Assembly (NCBI GenBank): GCA_001897355.1
Contig: MKST01000007.1
Coordinates: 449,707 to 513,706, forward strand
Origin: Solirubrobacterales bacterium 67-14
GTDB lineage: Bacteria; Actinomycetota; Thermoleophilia; Solirubrobacterales; 70-9
Direction: 5' to 3'
Length of the DNA stretch: 64,000 nucleotides
Shown piece after piece: positions 8,415-17,402 of this stretch (the stretch's first letter is position 1; each line of letters starts with the position of its first letter). The notes below the pieces were generated by a model. That model worked only from the letters and a program-made list of their open reading frames with translations. It ran no database searches and was not told where the DNA came from. Both the position numbers and the translations under genes were made by a program.

Positions 8415-9218
8415 ATGAAGCAGCCAACGACAACGACGGCGGCGAACCCGGCCGGTCCGGTCCCGGCGGCCCTTTCGATCCGTGGCCTGACCAAGCGCTA
8501 CGCAGATGGCACCCTGGCCCTGGAGGATCTCGACCTGGAGATCCCGGCCGGCAGCTTCTTCGGGCTGCTCGGGCCGAACGGAGCCGGCAAGACGACCCTG
8601 ATCGGGGCGGTCTGCAACCTGATCCGCTTGAGCGGCGGCGAGATCTCGGTGTTCGGCCAACCCGGCGGCACGATGGCGGCCCGCCGGATGATCGGGATCG
8701 CCGAGCAGGAGCCGAACCTGGACAAGTTCCTGACCGTCTACGAAACGCTGCTCTACCACGGCGGCTACTACGGGATGGACGGCGCCGAGGCCTCGGAGCG
8801 GGCCGAGCAGATGATCGATGCCTTCGACCTGCGGGCCAAGCGCGACGTCGAGGCGCCGAAGCTTTCCGGCGGCATGCGGCGACGACTGCTGCTGGCCCGG
8901 GCGCTCCTCCACCGACCCCGGCTGGTCATTCTCGACGAGCCGACCGCCGGCGTCGACCTCGAGCTGCGACATGAACTGTGGCGTTACATCCGTGCCCTCC
9001 ACGAACAGGGCACCACGATCCTGCTCACCACCCACTACCTCGAAGAAGCGGAAGCGCTCTGCGACGAGATCGCCCTGATCAGCGGCGGCCACATCGTCGC
9101 CCGCGATTCGGCCGAGGGACTGAAGCAGTCGTACGGGGTAGAGACGCTGGAAGAGGTCTATCTCCGCACCGTGGCCGGCGGGCGCATCGCGATCAACCAG
9201 TTGGAGGAAGTCGAATGA
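8415..9218 (+). CDS. ABC-2-type exporter, ATP-binding protein
   Basis: The ATPase subunit of a drug/lipid-type ABC-2 exporter. In 267 residues it shows Walker A GPNGAGKTT, the ABC signature LSGGMRRRL, Walker B RLVILDEPTAGVD and the switch histidine in LLTTHYLEEAEALCD. This signature set is typical of the DrrA/NodI/CcmA group. Its stop overlaps the start of the dehydrogenase gene (ATGA), which in turn overlaps the permease gene at 10123. The three genes therefore form one translationally coupled unit. The substrate is unknown. Confidence 0.92.
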   Translation: MKQPTTTTAANPAGPVPAALSIRGLTKRYADGTLALEDLDLEIPAGSFFGLLGPNGAGKTTLIGAVCNLIRLSGGEISVFGQPGGTMAARRMIGIAEQEPNLDKFLTVYETLLYHGGYYGMDGAEASERAEQMIDAFDLRAKRDVEAPKLSGGMRRRLLLARALLHRPRLVILDEPTAGVDLELRHELWRYIRALHEQGTTILLTTHYLEEAEALCDEIALISGGHIVARDSAEGLKQSYGVETLEEVYLRTVAGGRIAINQLEEVE

Positions 9219-10126
9219 GCAAAGTCGGATACATCGGGTTGGGGATCATGGGGCGGCCCTGCGCCCTCAACTTGATCGAGGCGGGCCACGAGTTGGCGGT
9301 CAACACCCGCACCCGGTCAAAGGCGGAAGACGTGATCGGGGCCGGTGCCGCTTGGTGCGACACGCCCGCCGAAGTGGCGACCGCCTCCGAGATCGTCTTC
9401 CTCAATCTGCCCGACACCCCCGATGTCGAGACCGTCATCCTCGGCGATCACGGCATCACTTCCGCCCCGGACTTCCAGGGCCTGGTGGTGGACATGAGCA
9501 CGATCGACCCGGGCCGCACCGCGGAGATTGCCACCGACCTGGCCGGGCGCGGGATCGGCTTCGTCGACGCTCCCGTCTCCGGTGGCGAGAAAGGCGCGAT
9601 CGAGGGCAGCCTCTCGGTCATGGCCGGTGGCTCCGAGGCGGACTTCGCCCGTGCCCTCCCGCTGCTTGAAGTCGTGGGCGGCCGGATCACCCACGCCGGC
9701 CCGGCCGGGGCGGGCCAGATGGTCAAGGCCTGCAACCAGCTGCTGGTCGGTAGCAACCTGATGGCGATCGCCGAGGCGATGGTGCTGGCCGAACGCAGCG
9801 GCCTGGTCTCGCCCGCCGTGATGCGGGAAGCGGTGACGGGCGGCTTCGCTGACAGCCGCTGCCTCCAGGTCCACGGCGAGCGCATGGTGAATTCGACTTT
9901 CGAGCCGGGCTTCAAGACCGAGCTCCACGCCAAGGATGCGGGGATCGTGGAGAAGATGGCGGTCGAGACCGGAACCCCGATCCGCGCCTTCGACGTTGCC
10001 CGCGCGGCGCTCGACCGGCTGGTCGAGACCGGTCGTGGCGAGCTCGACGACTCGGCCGTGATCGAGATCGTGCGCGAGGCGACCTCCACGGCCGATTCGG
10101 ATGAAGGTTCGGGGCCGGGCGCTTGA
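9215..10126 (+). CDS. 3-hydroxyisobutyrate dehydrogenase / tartronate semialdehyde reductase family
   Basis: A NAD(P)-dependent beta-hydroxyacid dehydrogenase of 303 residues. The cofactor fold starts YIGLGIMGRPCALNL. The substrate-site motif DAPVSGGEKGAIEGSL and the catalytic-lysine motif GAGQMVKACNQLLVG are intact, so the protein looks active; the exact hydroxyacid is undetermined. The ATG at 9215 overlaps the ATPase stop, and its own TGA overlaps the TTG of the permease gene. An enzyme placed between two subunit genes of an exporter is unusual and suggests that its product or substrate is linked to the exported compound, or simply that an operon insertion was tolerated. Confidence 0.92.
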   Translation: MSKVGYIGLGIMGRPCALNLIEAGHELAVNTRTRSKAEDVIGAGAAWCDTPAEVATASEIVFLNLPDTPDVETVILGDHGITSAPDFQGLVVDMSTIDPGRTAEIATDLAGRGIGFVDAPVSGGEKGAIEGSLSVMAGGSEADFARALPLLEVVGGRITHAGPAGAGQMVKACNQLLVGSNLMAIAEAMVLAERSGLVSPAVMREAVTGGFADSRCLQVHGERMVNSTFEPGFKTELHAKDAGIVEKMAVETGTPIRAFDVARAALDRLVETGRGELDDSAVIEIVREATSTADSDEGSGPGA

Positions 10127-10917
10127 ACCCGCTGCCCCCGGTTGAAGTCGAGCCGCATCCGTGGCGCGGGCTCGCCTGGCTGACCAGGCGGGAGTGCCAC
10201 CGCGTGCTGAAGCTCTGGAAGCAGACCATCCTCGCGCCGGTCATCTCCTCGCTGCTCTTCATGATCGTGTTCGGGCTTTCGCTCGGCGACAGCATCGCCG
10301 AGGTGAACGGCTTCGAGTACCGGGTCTTCATCGTGCCCGGCCTGATCGCGATGGCGATGGCCCAGTCGGCCTACTCGAACAACTCGAGCACGATCTTCCA
10401 GGCCCGCAACGACCGCTACCTGGACGACATCCTCTCCGCCCCGATGAGCGCCTGGCAGGTCCACCTCGGCTACCTCGCCGGAGGTGCGATGCGATCGCTG
10501 ATGATCGGTGTCGTGCTGACCGCCCTGGCCCTGCCGATCACCGGTTCGCCCCTCGAGCAGCCGCTGATCCTTCTGCTTTCGGTCGTTCTCGCGATCGGCG
10601 CCTTCGGCGCCCTCGGGATCATCGTCGGCATCTACGCCCAATCCTGGGACAACCAGTCATTCATCAACAACATCGTGATCCTGCCGCTGATCTTCCTCGG
10701 CGGGGTCTTCTACTCGGTCAGTCGCCTGGGCAGCCCCTGGGAGCAGATCTCGCACCTGAATCCGCTCTTCTACGTGGTCGAGGCGATGCGCTACGGCTTC
10801 CTCGGCGCCGCCGACGTCTCCGCTTGGCTCTCGCTCGGCGTGGTCGGGGCGATCACGATCGCCCTGCTCGCCTGGGCCCAGTTCCTCTTCTCTACCGGCC
10901 ACCGCCTCAAGCCCTGA
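10123..10917 (+). CDS. ABC-2-type exporter, permease protein
   Basis: The membrane subunit partnering the ATPase at 8415. It has 264 residues with about six predicted membrane segments and the ABC-2 layout. An amphipathic N-terminal segment precedes the first helix (ISSLLFMIVFGLSLG). The central segment ARNDRYLDDILSAPMS is characteristic of DrrB-like permeases, and the late motif PLIFLGGVFYSV is common in them. The TTG start overlaps the stop of the dehydrogenase gene (TTGA). Confidence 0.9.
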   Translation: MNPLPPVEVEPHPWRGLAWLTRRECHRVLKLWKQTILAPVISSLLFMIVFGLSLGDSIAEVNGFEYRVFIVPGLIAMAMAQSAYSNNSSTIFQARNDRYLDDILSAPMSAWQVHLGYLAGGAMRSLMIGVVLTALALPITGSPLEQPLILLLSVVLAIGAFGALGIIVGIYAQSWDNQSFINNIVILPLIFLGGVFYSVSRLGSPWEQISHLNPLFYVVEAMRYGFLGAADVSAWLSLGVVGAITIALLAWAQFLFSTGHRLKP

Positions 10918-10936
10918 CGGGCCACTGAAGCTGAGC

Positions 10937-11290
10937 TCAGGCGAGTTCGGGGATGTACCGGCGAACGTGCTGGTCGATGGTTTCCCTCACCCAGCGACGG
11001 GTATCGGGATCTGCCATTCGGTAGCGGCCGAGCAGCATCTTCTGGTCCTCCAGGGGCAGGCCGGCGATCTCCCAGGAGACCACGAGGCGCTCGAAGACCA
11101 GTTCGGTCCGGCGTTGCCAGATGTCGTCCACCGAGTAGGCCTGGTTCTCGATCTGCTCGCTGACCTTGGCGATCGATCCGTCGCTGAGCGAATCTCGCAG
11201 CACGAGTGTGTTCCCTTCGGCGTCGGTATAGCTCGAGGTCGAAGTCTTCTCTCGCGAAACCCGCTTCTTCGGCTTGCGCTTTTTCGCCAT
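10937..11290 (-). CDS. Conserved-looking hypothetical protein, basic N terminus
   Basis: I do not recognise the family. The 117-residue product starts with a strongly basic stretch (MAKKRKPKKRVSREK), followed by an acidic, soluble, helix-rich body (IENQAYSVDDIWQRRTELV and DPDTRRWVRETIDQHVRRY). There is no signal peptide or membrane segment. The ATG at 11290 is chosen; an in-frame TTG at 11308 adds six residues. Neither has a clear Shine-Dalgarno. It is convergent with the exporter operon. Confidence 0.6.
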   Translation of the reverse strand: MAKKRKPKKRVSREKTSTSSYTDAEGNTLVLRDSLSDGSIAKVSEQIENQAYSVDDIWQRRTELVFERLVVSWEIAGLPLEDQKMLLGRYRMADPDTRRWVRETIDQHVRRYIPELA

Positions 11291-11745
11291 CACGTACCAG
11301 TTTGACAACTGTCCGCGGACCGTGAGACCCGCCGGGGCGGGGCTGGTGAGGCCCGGCCCAACACCGGTGCCTCACCAAACTCCATAGGGCGGCCAAGGGT
11401 CAGGCTCTCGGTCCGCCCTACCCCGGAGTGCCGGCCTGACTGCGAGCTCCGGCACTACCGCTGCTAGGCTTCATGGCCTCCATGGGAGTCGGAGGGCAAT
11501 GTCGTCCCGCAGCATCGATGCGTCGTACAGGGATATACCGCGCATCGATATTCGGGTCGTGTCCACAAAGGGAGCCGTGAATCACGCCCCGACTTGTCCG
11601 GGTGGGGTTACCGCCTCCGCCTGACCGGCTGCGATGGATTCCTTTCCGGAGGAAACCTCCAGACGCCCGCCGCAGGGATGAATGCGGCGGGCGCCTGACT
11701 TTTCACCCTGGCCTCTTGCCAGGGCAAACTTGGTGTGTCTCGCTA
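11291..11745. other. 455-base non-coding region with several inverted repeats
   Basis: No convincing gene. Visible inverted repeats are ggtgaggc/gcctcacc (11345-11376), agtgccgg/ccggcact (11427-11456), atcgatgcg/cgcatcgat (11514-11549), the 10-bp stem gcccgccgca/tgcggcgggc (11665-11692) and ccctggc/gccaggg (11706-11724). The last two lie just 3' of the FG-GAP gene and probably help end its transcript. The others are unexplained. Confidence 0.5.
11665..11692 (-). terminator. Hairpin 3' of the FG-GAP protein gene
   Basis: A perfect 10-bp GC-rich stem with an 8-base loop (11675-11682), 54 bases past the stop at 11746. On the minus strand there is no T-run after it, so it is a weak or factor-assisted terminator at best. 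Confidence 0.45.
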
Positions 11746-14700
11746 TCAGCCGACCTTGATGCTCGCCTTTCCGGTCTTGCTGCCGAGACCATTGGCCGAG
11801 GCCTTGAACTTCAGGGCGACCTTCTTGCCCTTCTTGGCCTTCTTCTTGACCTTGACCTTGAACTTGACCGTCTTGCTCACACCCGCTCCGAGCGAACCGA
11901 CGTTGACGCACTTGGCGCCAGCGACCATCTTCTTCGGTGCGGAGAGGCAGACCTTCGTCCCGGCCGCGGCTGCGGTACCGGTGTTGACGATGGTCGCCTT
12001 GGCCGTGGTCTTCTTGCCACGCTTGACCTTGGACTGAGCGACGCTCACGATCAGGCCGCTGAGCTTCGCCTTCGGAGCCTGGCACTCGGCCTTGCCCGCG
12101 TTGGCCGGGTCCTTGCAGTACTCGTACTTGCTGCAGCCCGGCAGGGTCGCGTCAGCCTCACAACCTTGCTTCGGCGCGGTCTTCGCCGTCTTGAAGGTCT
12201 TGTCCTGACCCTTCTGGACGAAGCCGAGCTCGTTGGTCACGACCAACCGGTAGTGGTACTCCGTGTCGGGGGTGAGACCACCCAGGTCGGCACTCACCGG
12301 TTCCGATCCACCGGCCGCCAGTGACTGGCTGTCGGTCGACGAACCGTAATCGTCCGAGGTTCCGTACTCGAACTGGTAATCGGTCGCCCGGCCGTTGGTA
12401 CCGACCTGGCCGTTGACCGTCGCCTTGGTGTCATTGACCACCGTCGAACTACCGGTAGCCGCCCGGGCAAAGAGATTCTTGCCCGAGATGATGTACACCG
12501 AGCCGGACTTGGTGAGTCCGTTGTTCGCCTCGGAAGGCGCACTGACCGCGTAGTCGGTCAAACCGTCGCCGTCGATGTCGCCCAGCACGGTCGGCAGGTT
12601 GCCGAACTCGCTCTGGCGGACCTTGCCACTGACGATGGCAACGCCCAGGTCAGAGGTGAACTGCGGCCCGAGGCCGATCGGCGATTCGACACCCGGCTCC
12701 TGCCCCTTGAGCAGGTACAGCGCGCCCGTCTGATCGAGCCCGTTGGCGGGAGTCGCCGTAGCACCGACCATCATGGCATCGAGGCCGTTGCCGTATACGT
12801 CACCCATCGACGCCAGCGCGTAGAGGCCGAGCGCGGCGGGCGCCCCACCGGGGTTGAACACGTAACCTCCGCCCTCTTCCATGTCGATGCCGGCGAGGAT
12901 CGGATCCGAGGTCGGCAGCTCGGGCATGTAGACGACCGACAACTCACCAGCGGTCGCAGAAGCGGCGTTGATGTAGCCAACCCCGAGGTCATCCCGGCCG
13001 TCACCGTTCATGTCACCGATGTTCCTGACGGTGGCGAACCCGAGCGGAGCCAGAGCGATGTAGAAGCCATCCTCCGGCTCCACGGTGTTCAGATCGATCG
13101 GATCGCTCACACCTTCGAGCGAACGGCCGGTGACCACATACTCACCACTGCCGGCGAAGAGGCCGCCGAGGATGGCGATCTCGTTCTTGCCGTCGCCGTT
13201 GACGTCATCTAGCCCATCGATGATGAACCCGAACTGGGTGGCAGACGGTCCGAGAACCTTGATCGCGTCGGTACCGACCGCGGCCTGGAGATCGACGGTA
13301 CCGGTGCGCTCGCCACCCTTCAGGATGAGCATGGAAGCGTTGCTGCCGTCATTCGCCGCGAAGGCAAGGTCCTTGACGCCGTCGCCATCGAAATCGGTGG
13401 ATGCCATAGAGATCAGATCTGGTACGTCGTTGGAGATCTTGTATCCCTGGTCAGCGTCCATCGTCGACGGATCGAGGCAGCGCCCCGCACCCGAGCTGCA
13501 GGCCGGGAACGAGGAAGCGTCCGCGACTCCGTACACGACGTATGCGTCGCCAACGTTGCCGTTGCCGTTCGGCCCGACCAGCAGGTCATCCCGGCCGTCT
13601 CCGTTCTGGTCACCGATGCTCGTGACTCCGGGAGTGTCGTTACCCCCGGAGGGGTCTGTGATCCGGAAGCCCTTGTCGGGGCCAACGGGCGACATCGTCC
13701 CACTCTTCAAGCCGTTCGTGCTGAAGAGGATCTGCATCGTGCTGTCTGTGCCGTCCGCGATGGCGAGGTCGTTACGGCCATCACCGTTCACATCACCGGC
13801 AGACAGGCTGGCCGGTGTGGCCGGCGCCGGGGCACCGATTTGCGAGTTGGCGGAGGCACCGTCCAAGCGCACGCTCGCGACATCGTCGATGTCGATCGCA
13901 CCGTTAAGGACCTCCGGCACGTCTACCGTCCACGTCGCGGACGCAACCGGTCCCTCGCCGCCCGGACCGATGGCCTTGACCGAGAAGGTGTGATCGCCGT
14001 TCGTCGGGTAGTTCGAGATATTGCCGCCTGAGGAACAGCTAAACCAGGCGGCGTCATCGAGCCGACACTGCATTCCCGAAGCCAGGTTCGTGTCGGCGGG
14101 GTCGATGATCGACTTGACGACGTTGGCCCCAGCGGTGGTGACCGGACTGGTCGGCTGGGTCTGGATCACCGGTGGCGCCGTCGGCGCCGGCAGAGCCTGA
14201 TTCCAGCTGTAGTTGGCTATCCCGGTGCCCTGGATCGCTCCGCTGACGGCAACCGCCTGGAAGCGATGGGCGCCGTTGGGCAAGCTCAGATTGAGGGTGT
14301 ACGGTGCGGACGGGCTACCGCAGCTGTACCAAGGGCTCCAACCACCCGTGCCACTGTCGACCCGGCACCGGAACGAATCCACGGTCAAGGTCTCGGCCGG
14401 GTTTGGCTCCACCTTGAACGAGCTTGTCTTATTGGTGATGTTCGGGTCGTCCGGAACGGTGACGATGATCGGTGGCTCGGTCGGTCCTGGGACGCCACTC
14501 TGGGTCCAGGTGTAGGAGGCGATCGGGCCCTGGGTGTTGATGTTGGTGGTCTCGCGGGCCGCGACTTCGAACTTCCAGTTGCCGTTTTCCAGGGTGTACG
14601 CCTTGGTCAACGGCTGCGGATCGGTCGAGGTCCCGCAGGCCGACCAAAGGCCATTCTCGACGGGTGTGACCGCCTGGTCGTAGACCCGGCAGTAGAACCG

Positions 14701-14910
14701 GAGCGGTGAAGCGGTCGAGGTCTCGCCCGCACCGACCGTGTAAGTGAAGGTGGATACCGTTTCGGTCGAGTTGGGGTCGGCCGGGTGCGAAACGATGTCA
14801 GGGGCGGCTGTCGGCGCGGCCTGCGCCATCCCCTGCATCGCCAGCAACCCGGCAATGGTCATCGCCACCGCTATCAGGCAGCGTTTTAGAGTCTGTCTTG
14901 TACTACTCAT
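11746..14910 (-). CDS. Secreted Ig-like / seven-bladed FG-GAP beta-propeller / FN3-like / CARDB-like protein
   Basis: A 1054-residue exported protein. The signal peptide covers about residues 1-31, ending MAQAAP. Next come three Ig-like repeats with Cys pairs (FYCRVYD, FRCRVDS, MQCRLDD types). Seven FG-GAP/VCBS calcium-type repeats follow, for example DVNGDGRNDLAIAD, DQNGDGRDDLLVG, DFDGDGVKDLAFA and DIDGDGLTDYAVSA, as in integrin-alpha propellers. An FN3-like domain (YQFEYGTSDDYG to YHYRLVV), a four-Cys linker and a Lys-rich CARDB-like domain of about 105 residues end the protein. The ATG at 14910 is chosen because AAGGAGGG lies 7 bases upstream. Such proteins usually bind or adhere at the cell surface; no enzyme motif is seen. 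A shorter paralogue lies at 35443-37737. Confidence 0.85.
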   Translation of the reverse strand: MSSTRQTLKRCLIAVAMTIAGLLAMQGMAQAAPTAAPDIVSHPADPNSTETVSTFTYTVGAGETSTASPLRFYCRVYDQAVTPVENGLWSACGTSTDPQPLTKAYTLENGNWKFEVAARETTNINTQGPIASYTWTQSGVPGPTEPPIIVTVPDDPNITNKTSSFKVEPNPAETLTVDSFRCRVDSGTGGWSPWYSCGSPSAPYTLNLSLPNGAHRFQAVAVSGAIQGTGIANYSWNQALPAPTAPPVIQTQPTSPVTTAGANVVKSIIDPADTNLASGMQCRLDDAAWFSCSSGGNISNYPTNGDHTFSVKAIGPGGEGPVASATWTVDVPEVLNGAIDIDDVASVRLDGASANSQIGAPAPATPASLSAGDVNGDGRNDLAIADGTDSTMQILFSTNGLKSGTMSPVGPDKGFRITDPSGGNDTPGVTSIGDQNGDGRDDLLVGPNGNGNVGDAYVVYGVADASSFPACSSGAGRCLDPSTMDADQGYKISNDVPDLISMASTDFDGDGVKDLAFAANDGSNASMLILKGGERTGTVDLQAAVGTDAIKVLGPSATQFGFIIDGLDDVNGDGKNEIAILGGLFAGSGEYVVTGRSLEGVSDPIDLNTVEPEDGFYIALAPLGFATVRNIGDMNGDGRDDLGVGYINAASATAGELSVVYMPELPTSDPILAGIDMEEGGGYVFNPGGAPAALGLYALASMGDVYGNGLDAMMVGATATPANGLDQTGALYLLKGQEPGVESPIGLGPQFTSDLGVAIVSGKVRQSEFGNLPTVLGDIDGDGLTDYAVSAPSEANNGLTKSGSVYIISGKNLFARAATGSSTVVNDTKATVNGQVGTNGRATDYQFEYGTSDDYGSSTDSQSLAAGGSEPVSADLGGLTPDTEYHYRLVVTNELGFVQKGQDKTFKTAKTAPKQGCEADATLPGCSKYEYCKDPANAGKAECQAPKAKLSGLIVSVAQSKVKRGKKTTAKATIVNTGTAAAAGTKVCLSAPKKMVAGAKCVNVGSLGAGVSKTVKFKVKVKKKAKKGKKVALKFKASANGLGSKTGKASIKVG

Positions 14911-14946
14911 TGAAATTCCCTCCTTGATCCCTTTTGGAAAGAGGAA

Positions 14947-14980
14947 GGGGCTGCCAGGCGGCATTGCGCCGGGCAGCCCC
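14947..14980 (-). terminator. Hairpin between the two secreted-protein genes
   Basis: Stem ggggctgcc/ggcagcccc with an inner ggcg/cgcc pairing, 6 bases past the stop of the upstream gene (14987). There is no long T-run. It may partly terminate or protect the 3' end of the first message. Confidence 0.5.
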
Positions 14981-14986
14981 GTCTCC

Positions 14987-16414
14987 CTACTTGATCTTGA
15001 TCGTGGCCTTGCCGGACTTGGCCCCGGCGTTGGACGTGGTCGCCTTGAACTTCAGGACGGCCTTCTTGCCCTTCTTGGCCTTCTTCTTGACCTTGACCTT
15101 GAACTTCGCGGTCTTGGTCGCACCAGCACCGACCTGCCCGAGGCTGACGCACTTCTTCACCTGGACGAGCTTCTTCGGTGCGGTCACGCATACCTTGGCG
15201 CCCTTGGCAGCCGCCTTGCCCGAGTTCTTCACCTTGACGGTGATCGTGACCTTCTTGCCGCGCTTGACCGCCTTGTTCTTCGGGGCGACCTTGAGAGCAG
15301 CGAGCTTCGCCTTGACACCAGGCTTCACGCAGTTCGGCGGAGTACCGGTCGTCCCGTCGGGGCAGGTCTGGTTGCCGCCGGTGACGGTCCAGCTGTAGCT
15401 GCCAGCCGGGCCGTAGCCCAGGTTGTTACCAGCCCTGACCTCGAACTTGTGGGCTCCGGCCGCGAGGCCGGTGTAGTCCTTGGTACCCGAGTCACAGGCC
15501 TCCCAGGCCGACTCTTCGGTCGAATCCAGGCGGCACTGGAACTTGGTTACCTGCTGCGTCTCACCCTCGCCAGCGTCGTACTGGAAGCTCGCGTTGGTGG
15601 CGTTGGTCTCCGACGGAACGTCTGTGGTGATCGTCGGTTCCTTGATCGGCGGGGTCGGCACGACCTCGCCACCGATCGTGGCAGCGCCGGACAGCCAGAG
15701 GCCACCCTCGCCGCCGATCAGGCCGTCGACCGCGGGACAGACGATGGCGGCCATCTCTCCGCCCATGATGGTCGAGTTGGGCAGGCCTTCCCACTCATCG
15801 ACCATCGCACCCGCATGGGTCGTCGGGTCGAATGCTGCCGAGTCGTAGTCCGTCGGCGGGGTCGTGGCCGGGTCCGTCAGGGTGCCGTTGGTTTCCATGT
15901 CGAGACTGAACCCGCTGACCTTGCACTTGGCGGCAGCGGCCGATTCACCTGCCGCGTAGACGGTGATGATCGCCTGAGCCGGGACCGTCATCGTCGCCGC
16001 ACCCGAGGCATCGTCGAAGGTGCCGGTCACGTTGGCGGTCGCCGAGATCTCGATCTTCGCGTCCACGTACGGGAGGAACGAATTGCCGGTGGCCAGATTC
16101 GTGATCGTCTTCTTGGGGAAGGTAAAGGCCGACTTCGGCGCCGAGAAGTTGCCGTCGTCGCCGAGCGGCGCCGTCAGGGTCGCCGGATTGTCCGGCGGGC
16201 TGAGGTCCGGGTCGATGATCTTTACGCCGGTCGTCGAGCCGAGGTTGATGATCCCGCGGTCGAGCGAGAAGCTCAGCGCGCGGTCGGCCGCTGAGGCCGA
16301 AGCGATGTTGACTACCGCCAGCGCGCCAATGATGGTGGCCAGCGAGATGCACAAGGCAAGGACGCGACCTCGCGCGCCTCCCCATGTGCCACTTTCGAAC
16401 GTTCTGTAACTCAC
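14987..16414 (-). CDS. Secreted companion protein: novel N-domain, Ig-like domain, CARDB-like tail
   Basis: A 475-residue exported protein. The signal peptide ends near IASASAAD (residue 43). An N-domain of about 230 residues follows, which I do not recognise. It has the phrases DPDLSPPDNPATL, ITNLATGNSFLPYVDAKIEI and VTGTFDDASG, and two lone cysteines in AKCKVSGFSLDM and IVCPAVDGLIGG. Then comes one Ig-like domain (FQCRLDSTEESAWEACDSG), a two-Cys linker CPDGTTGTPPNC, and a Lys-rich CARDB-like domain of about 108 residues. The start is a GTG at 16414 with GGAGGGG just upstream. The paralogue at 33845-35251 shares every domain; that at 49642-50865 shares the N-domain distantly. Function unknown; a surface or adhesion role is inferred. 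Confidence 0.8.
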   Translation of the reverse strand: MSYRTFESGTWGGARGRVLALCISLATIIGALAVVNIASASAADRALSFSLDRGIINLGSTTGVKIIDPDLSPPDNPATLTAPLGDDGNFSAPKSAFTFPKKTITNLATGNSFLPYVDAKIEISATANVTGTFDDASGAATMTVPAQAIITVYAAGESAAAAKCKVSGFSLDMETNGTLTDPATTPPTDYDSAAFDPTTHAGAMVDEWEGLPNSTIMGGEMAAIVCPAVDGLIGGEGGLWLSGAATIGGEVVPTPPIKEPTITTDVPSETNATNASFQYDAGEGETQQVTKFQCRLDSTEESAWEACDSGTKDYTGLAAGAHKFEVRAGNNLGYGPAGSYSWTVTGGNQTCPDGTTGTPPNCVKPGVKAKLAALKVAPKNKAVKRGKKVTITVKVKNSGKAAAKGAKVCVTAPKKLVQVKKCVSLGQVGAGATKTAKFKVKVKKKAKKGKKAVLKFKATTSNAGAKSGKATIKIK

Positions 16415-16532
16415 ATCCCCTCCAATCGGGCGGTATCTCCGCCTCGTTCTGGTCTCCCGCACGTGGCGCCTCAAGGCGCACTCCCTGCCTAGGTGACATT
16501 TCTCCCAGCCCGTCCTGCCGGGCCTTTTCGGC

Positions 16533-16562
16533 AAGATACCCAGAACGCTCAGGGTTTGTCAA
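16533..16562 (-). promoter_or_regulatory. Sigma-70-like promoter of the secreted-protein operon
   Basis: On the minus strand, TTGACA (16557-16562) is followed after 18 bases by TATCTT (16533-16538), about 120 bases upstream of the GTG at 16414. The -35 is embedded in CTTGACAAA, as in the promoter at 38657. Confidence 0.55.
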
Positions 16563-16648
16563 GTAAAAAGGTGTCTTTGATCAAACCACTTGTTCATGGA
16601 ATGTTGCAGAGTTCAGTTGCAGAGCCAAAAAGCTCTACAAACGGGGTT

Positions 16649-16678
16649 TAGGGGAAAGCGCCCAGGACGGGCGTGTTT
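16649..16678. terminator. Hairpin with T-run between secreted-protein promoter and regulator gene
   Basis: A short GC stem cgccc/gggcg is followed on the plus strand by tgttttt and flanked on the other side by A/G-rich sequence. It lies within 30 bases of the 3' end of the ArsR-type gene at 16680 and may insulate it from the operon downstream. Confidence 0.4.
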
Positions 16679-16679
16679 T

Positions 16680-17261
16680 TCAGGCGCGATGAAAGTGCAG
16701 CAGGGTGAGCTCGGTCTTCTCGAGCTCTTCCGGGGCGGACCTGGCACGCGACTGTTCTTGAAGTGCCAGACCGAATCCGATCAGGCGCTCGAGTTCGGCC
16801 CCTAACTGCCGGAACGCCTCGTCGTCGAGATCGAGGGGATTCCAGACGACGCTGGCCCGGGGATCCTTGAAGCCCTCTGCGCCCGCTTCCGCAACGTGGT
16901 CCCAAGCTTGCTTCAGCGTCTGGTCAAAGATCCGGTCGCGCATGCCCTGGGGCAGGCTCTCCCACTCGGGGGCACTGAGTGCCGGCAGCATCGTGTGCCG
17001 GTAGAAGTGCTCGAGTGCGCCCCGGACCGGCTCGGTCCTGACCAGTTCCACCGCCTCGCACTTGACCAGGATCTTGAAGTGATAGCTGACGTTACTCAGC
17101 GGTTCGTCGATCTCCTTCGCCACCTGGCTGGGGCTGGCCACCCGATCGTAGAGGACCTGGAGAATCCTCTGGCGCAGGGGATGTCCCAACGCCTTCAGCA
17201 CGTTGACGTCAACGGTCGCTTGCCGCTCAGCGGCAGCCGCCTTCGAGGCACTTTTGGCCAT
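16680..17261 (-). CDS. ArsR-type winged-helix transcriptional regulator
   Basis: A DNA-binding regulator of 193 residues. The N-terminal winged helix (about residues 15-85) reads VLKALGHPLRQRILQVL, then SPSQVAKEI, and the recognition segment PLSNVSYHFKILVKCEAVELV, an ArsR/HTH_20 pattern. There is no metal-binding CxC motif, so the signal is not an obvious metal. The C-terminal half is helical and matches the same region in two paralogues at 41146-41817 and 42053-42685. It lies 3' of the peptide ABC importer operon with a 141-base gap and may be transcribed alone. Targets unknown. Confidence 0.85.
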   Translation of the reverse strand: MAKSASKAAAAERQATVDVNVLKALGHPLRQRILQVLYDRVASPSQVAKEIDEPLSNVSYHFKILVKCEAVELVRTEPVRGALEHFYRHTMLPALSAPEWESLPQGMRDRIFDQTLKQAWDHVAEAGAEGFKDPRASVVWNPLDLDDEAFRQLGAELERLIGFGLALQEQSRARSAPEELEKTELTLLHFHRA

Positions 17262-17402
17262 GCATCCCTTCTCGCCGAGAAAACCGGGGCCGGGCGCGGG
17301 CTCTTTACCTCACGCGTTGGGACCAGCCACCACTCGACAGTTCTTGATTATTTCAGAACCCGCCAGCGGAAGAGATGTTGCGGTACCGATGAGCGCGGAC
17401 GC

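Noticed and set aside
14744-16294. Plus-strand open frame of over 500 codons
   Set aside because: It is the reverse reading of two secreted-protein genes with clear signal peptides, Ig, FG-GAP and CARDB-like repeats. The translation is Arg/Gly/Leu-rich with no domain.
16395-16410. Second SOS box at ttcgaacgttct
   Set aside because: The two half-sites have no 4-base spacer, so it does not fit the LexA site.
14987-16414. HtaA haem-binding domain for the N-domain
   Set aside because: The proteins are exported and beta-rich like HtaA proteins, but I could not align HtaA signature positions. Left unnamed.
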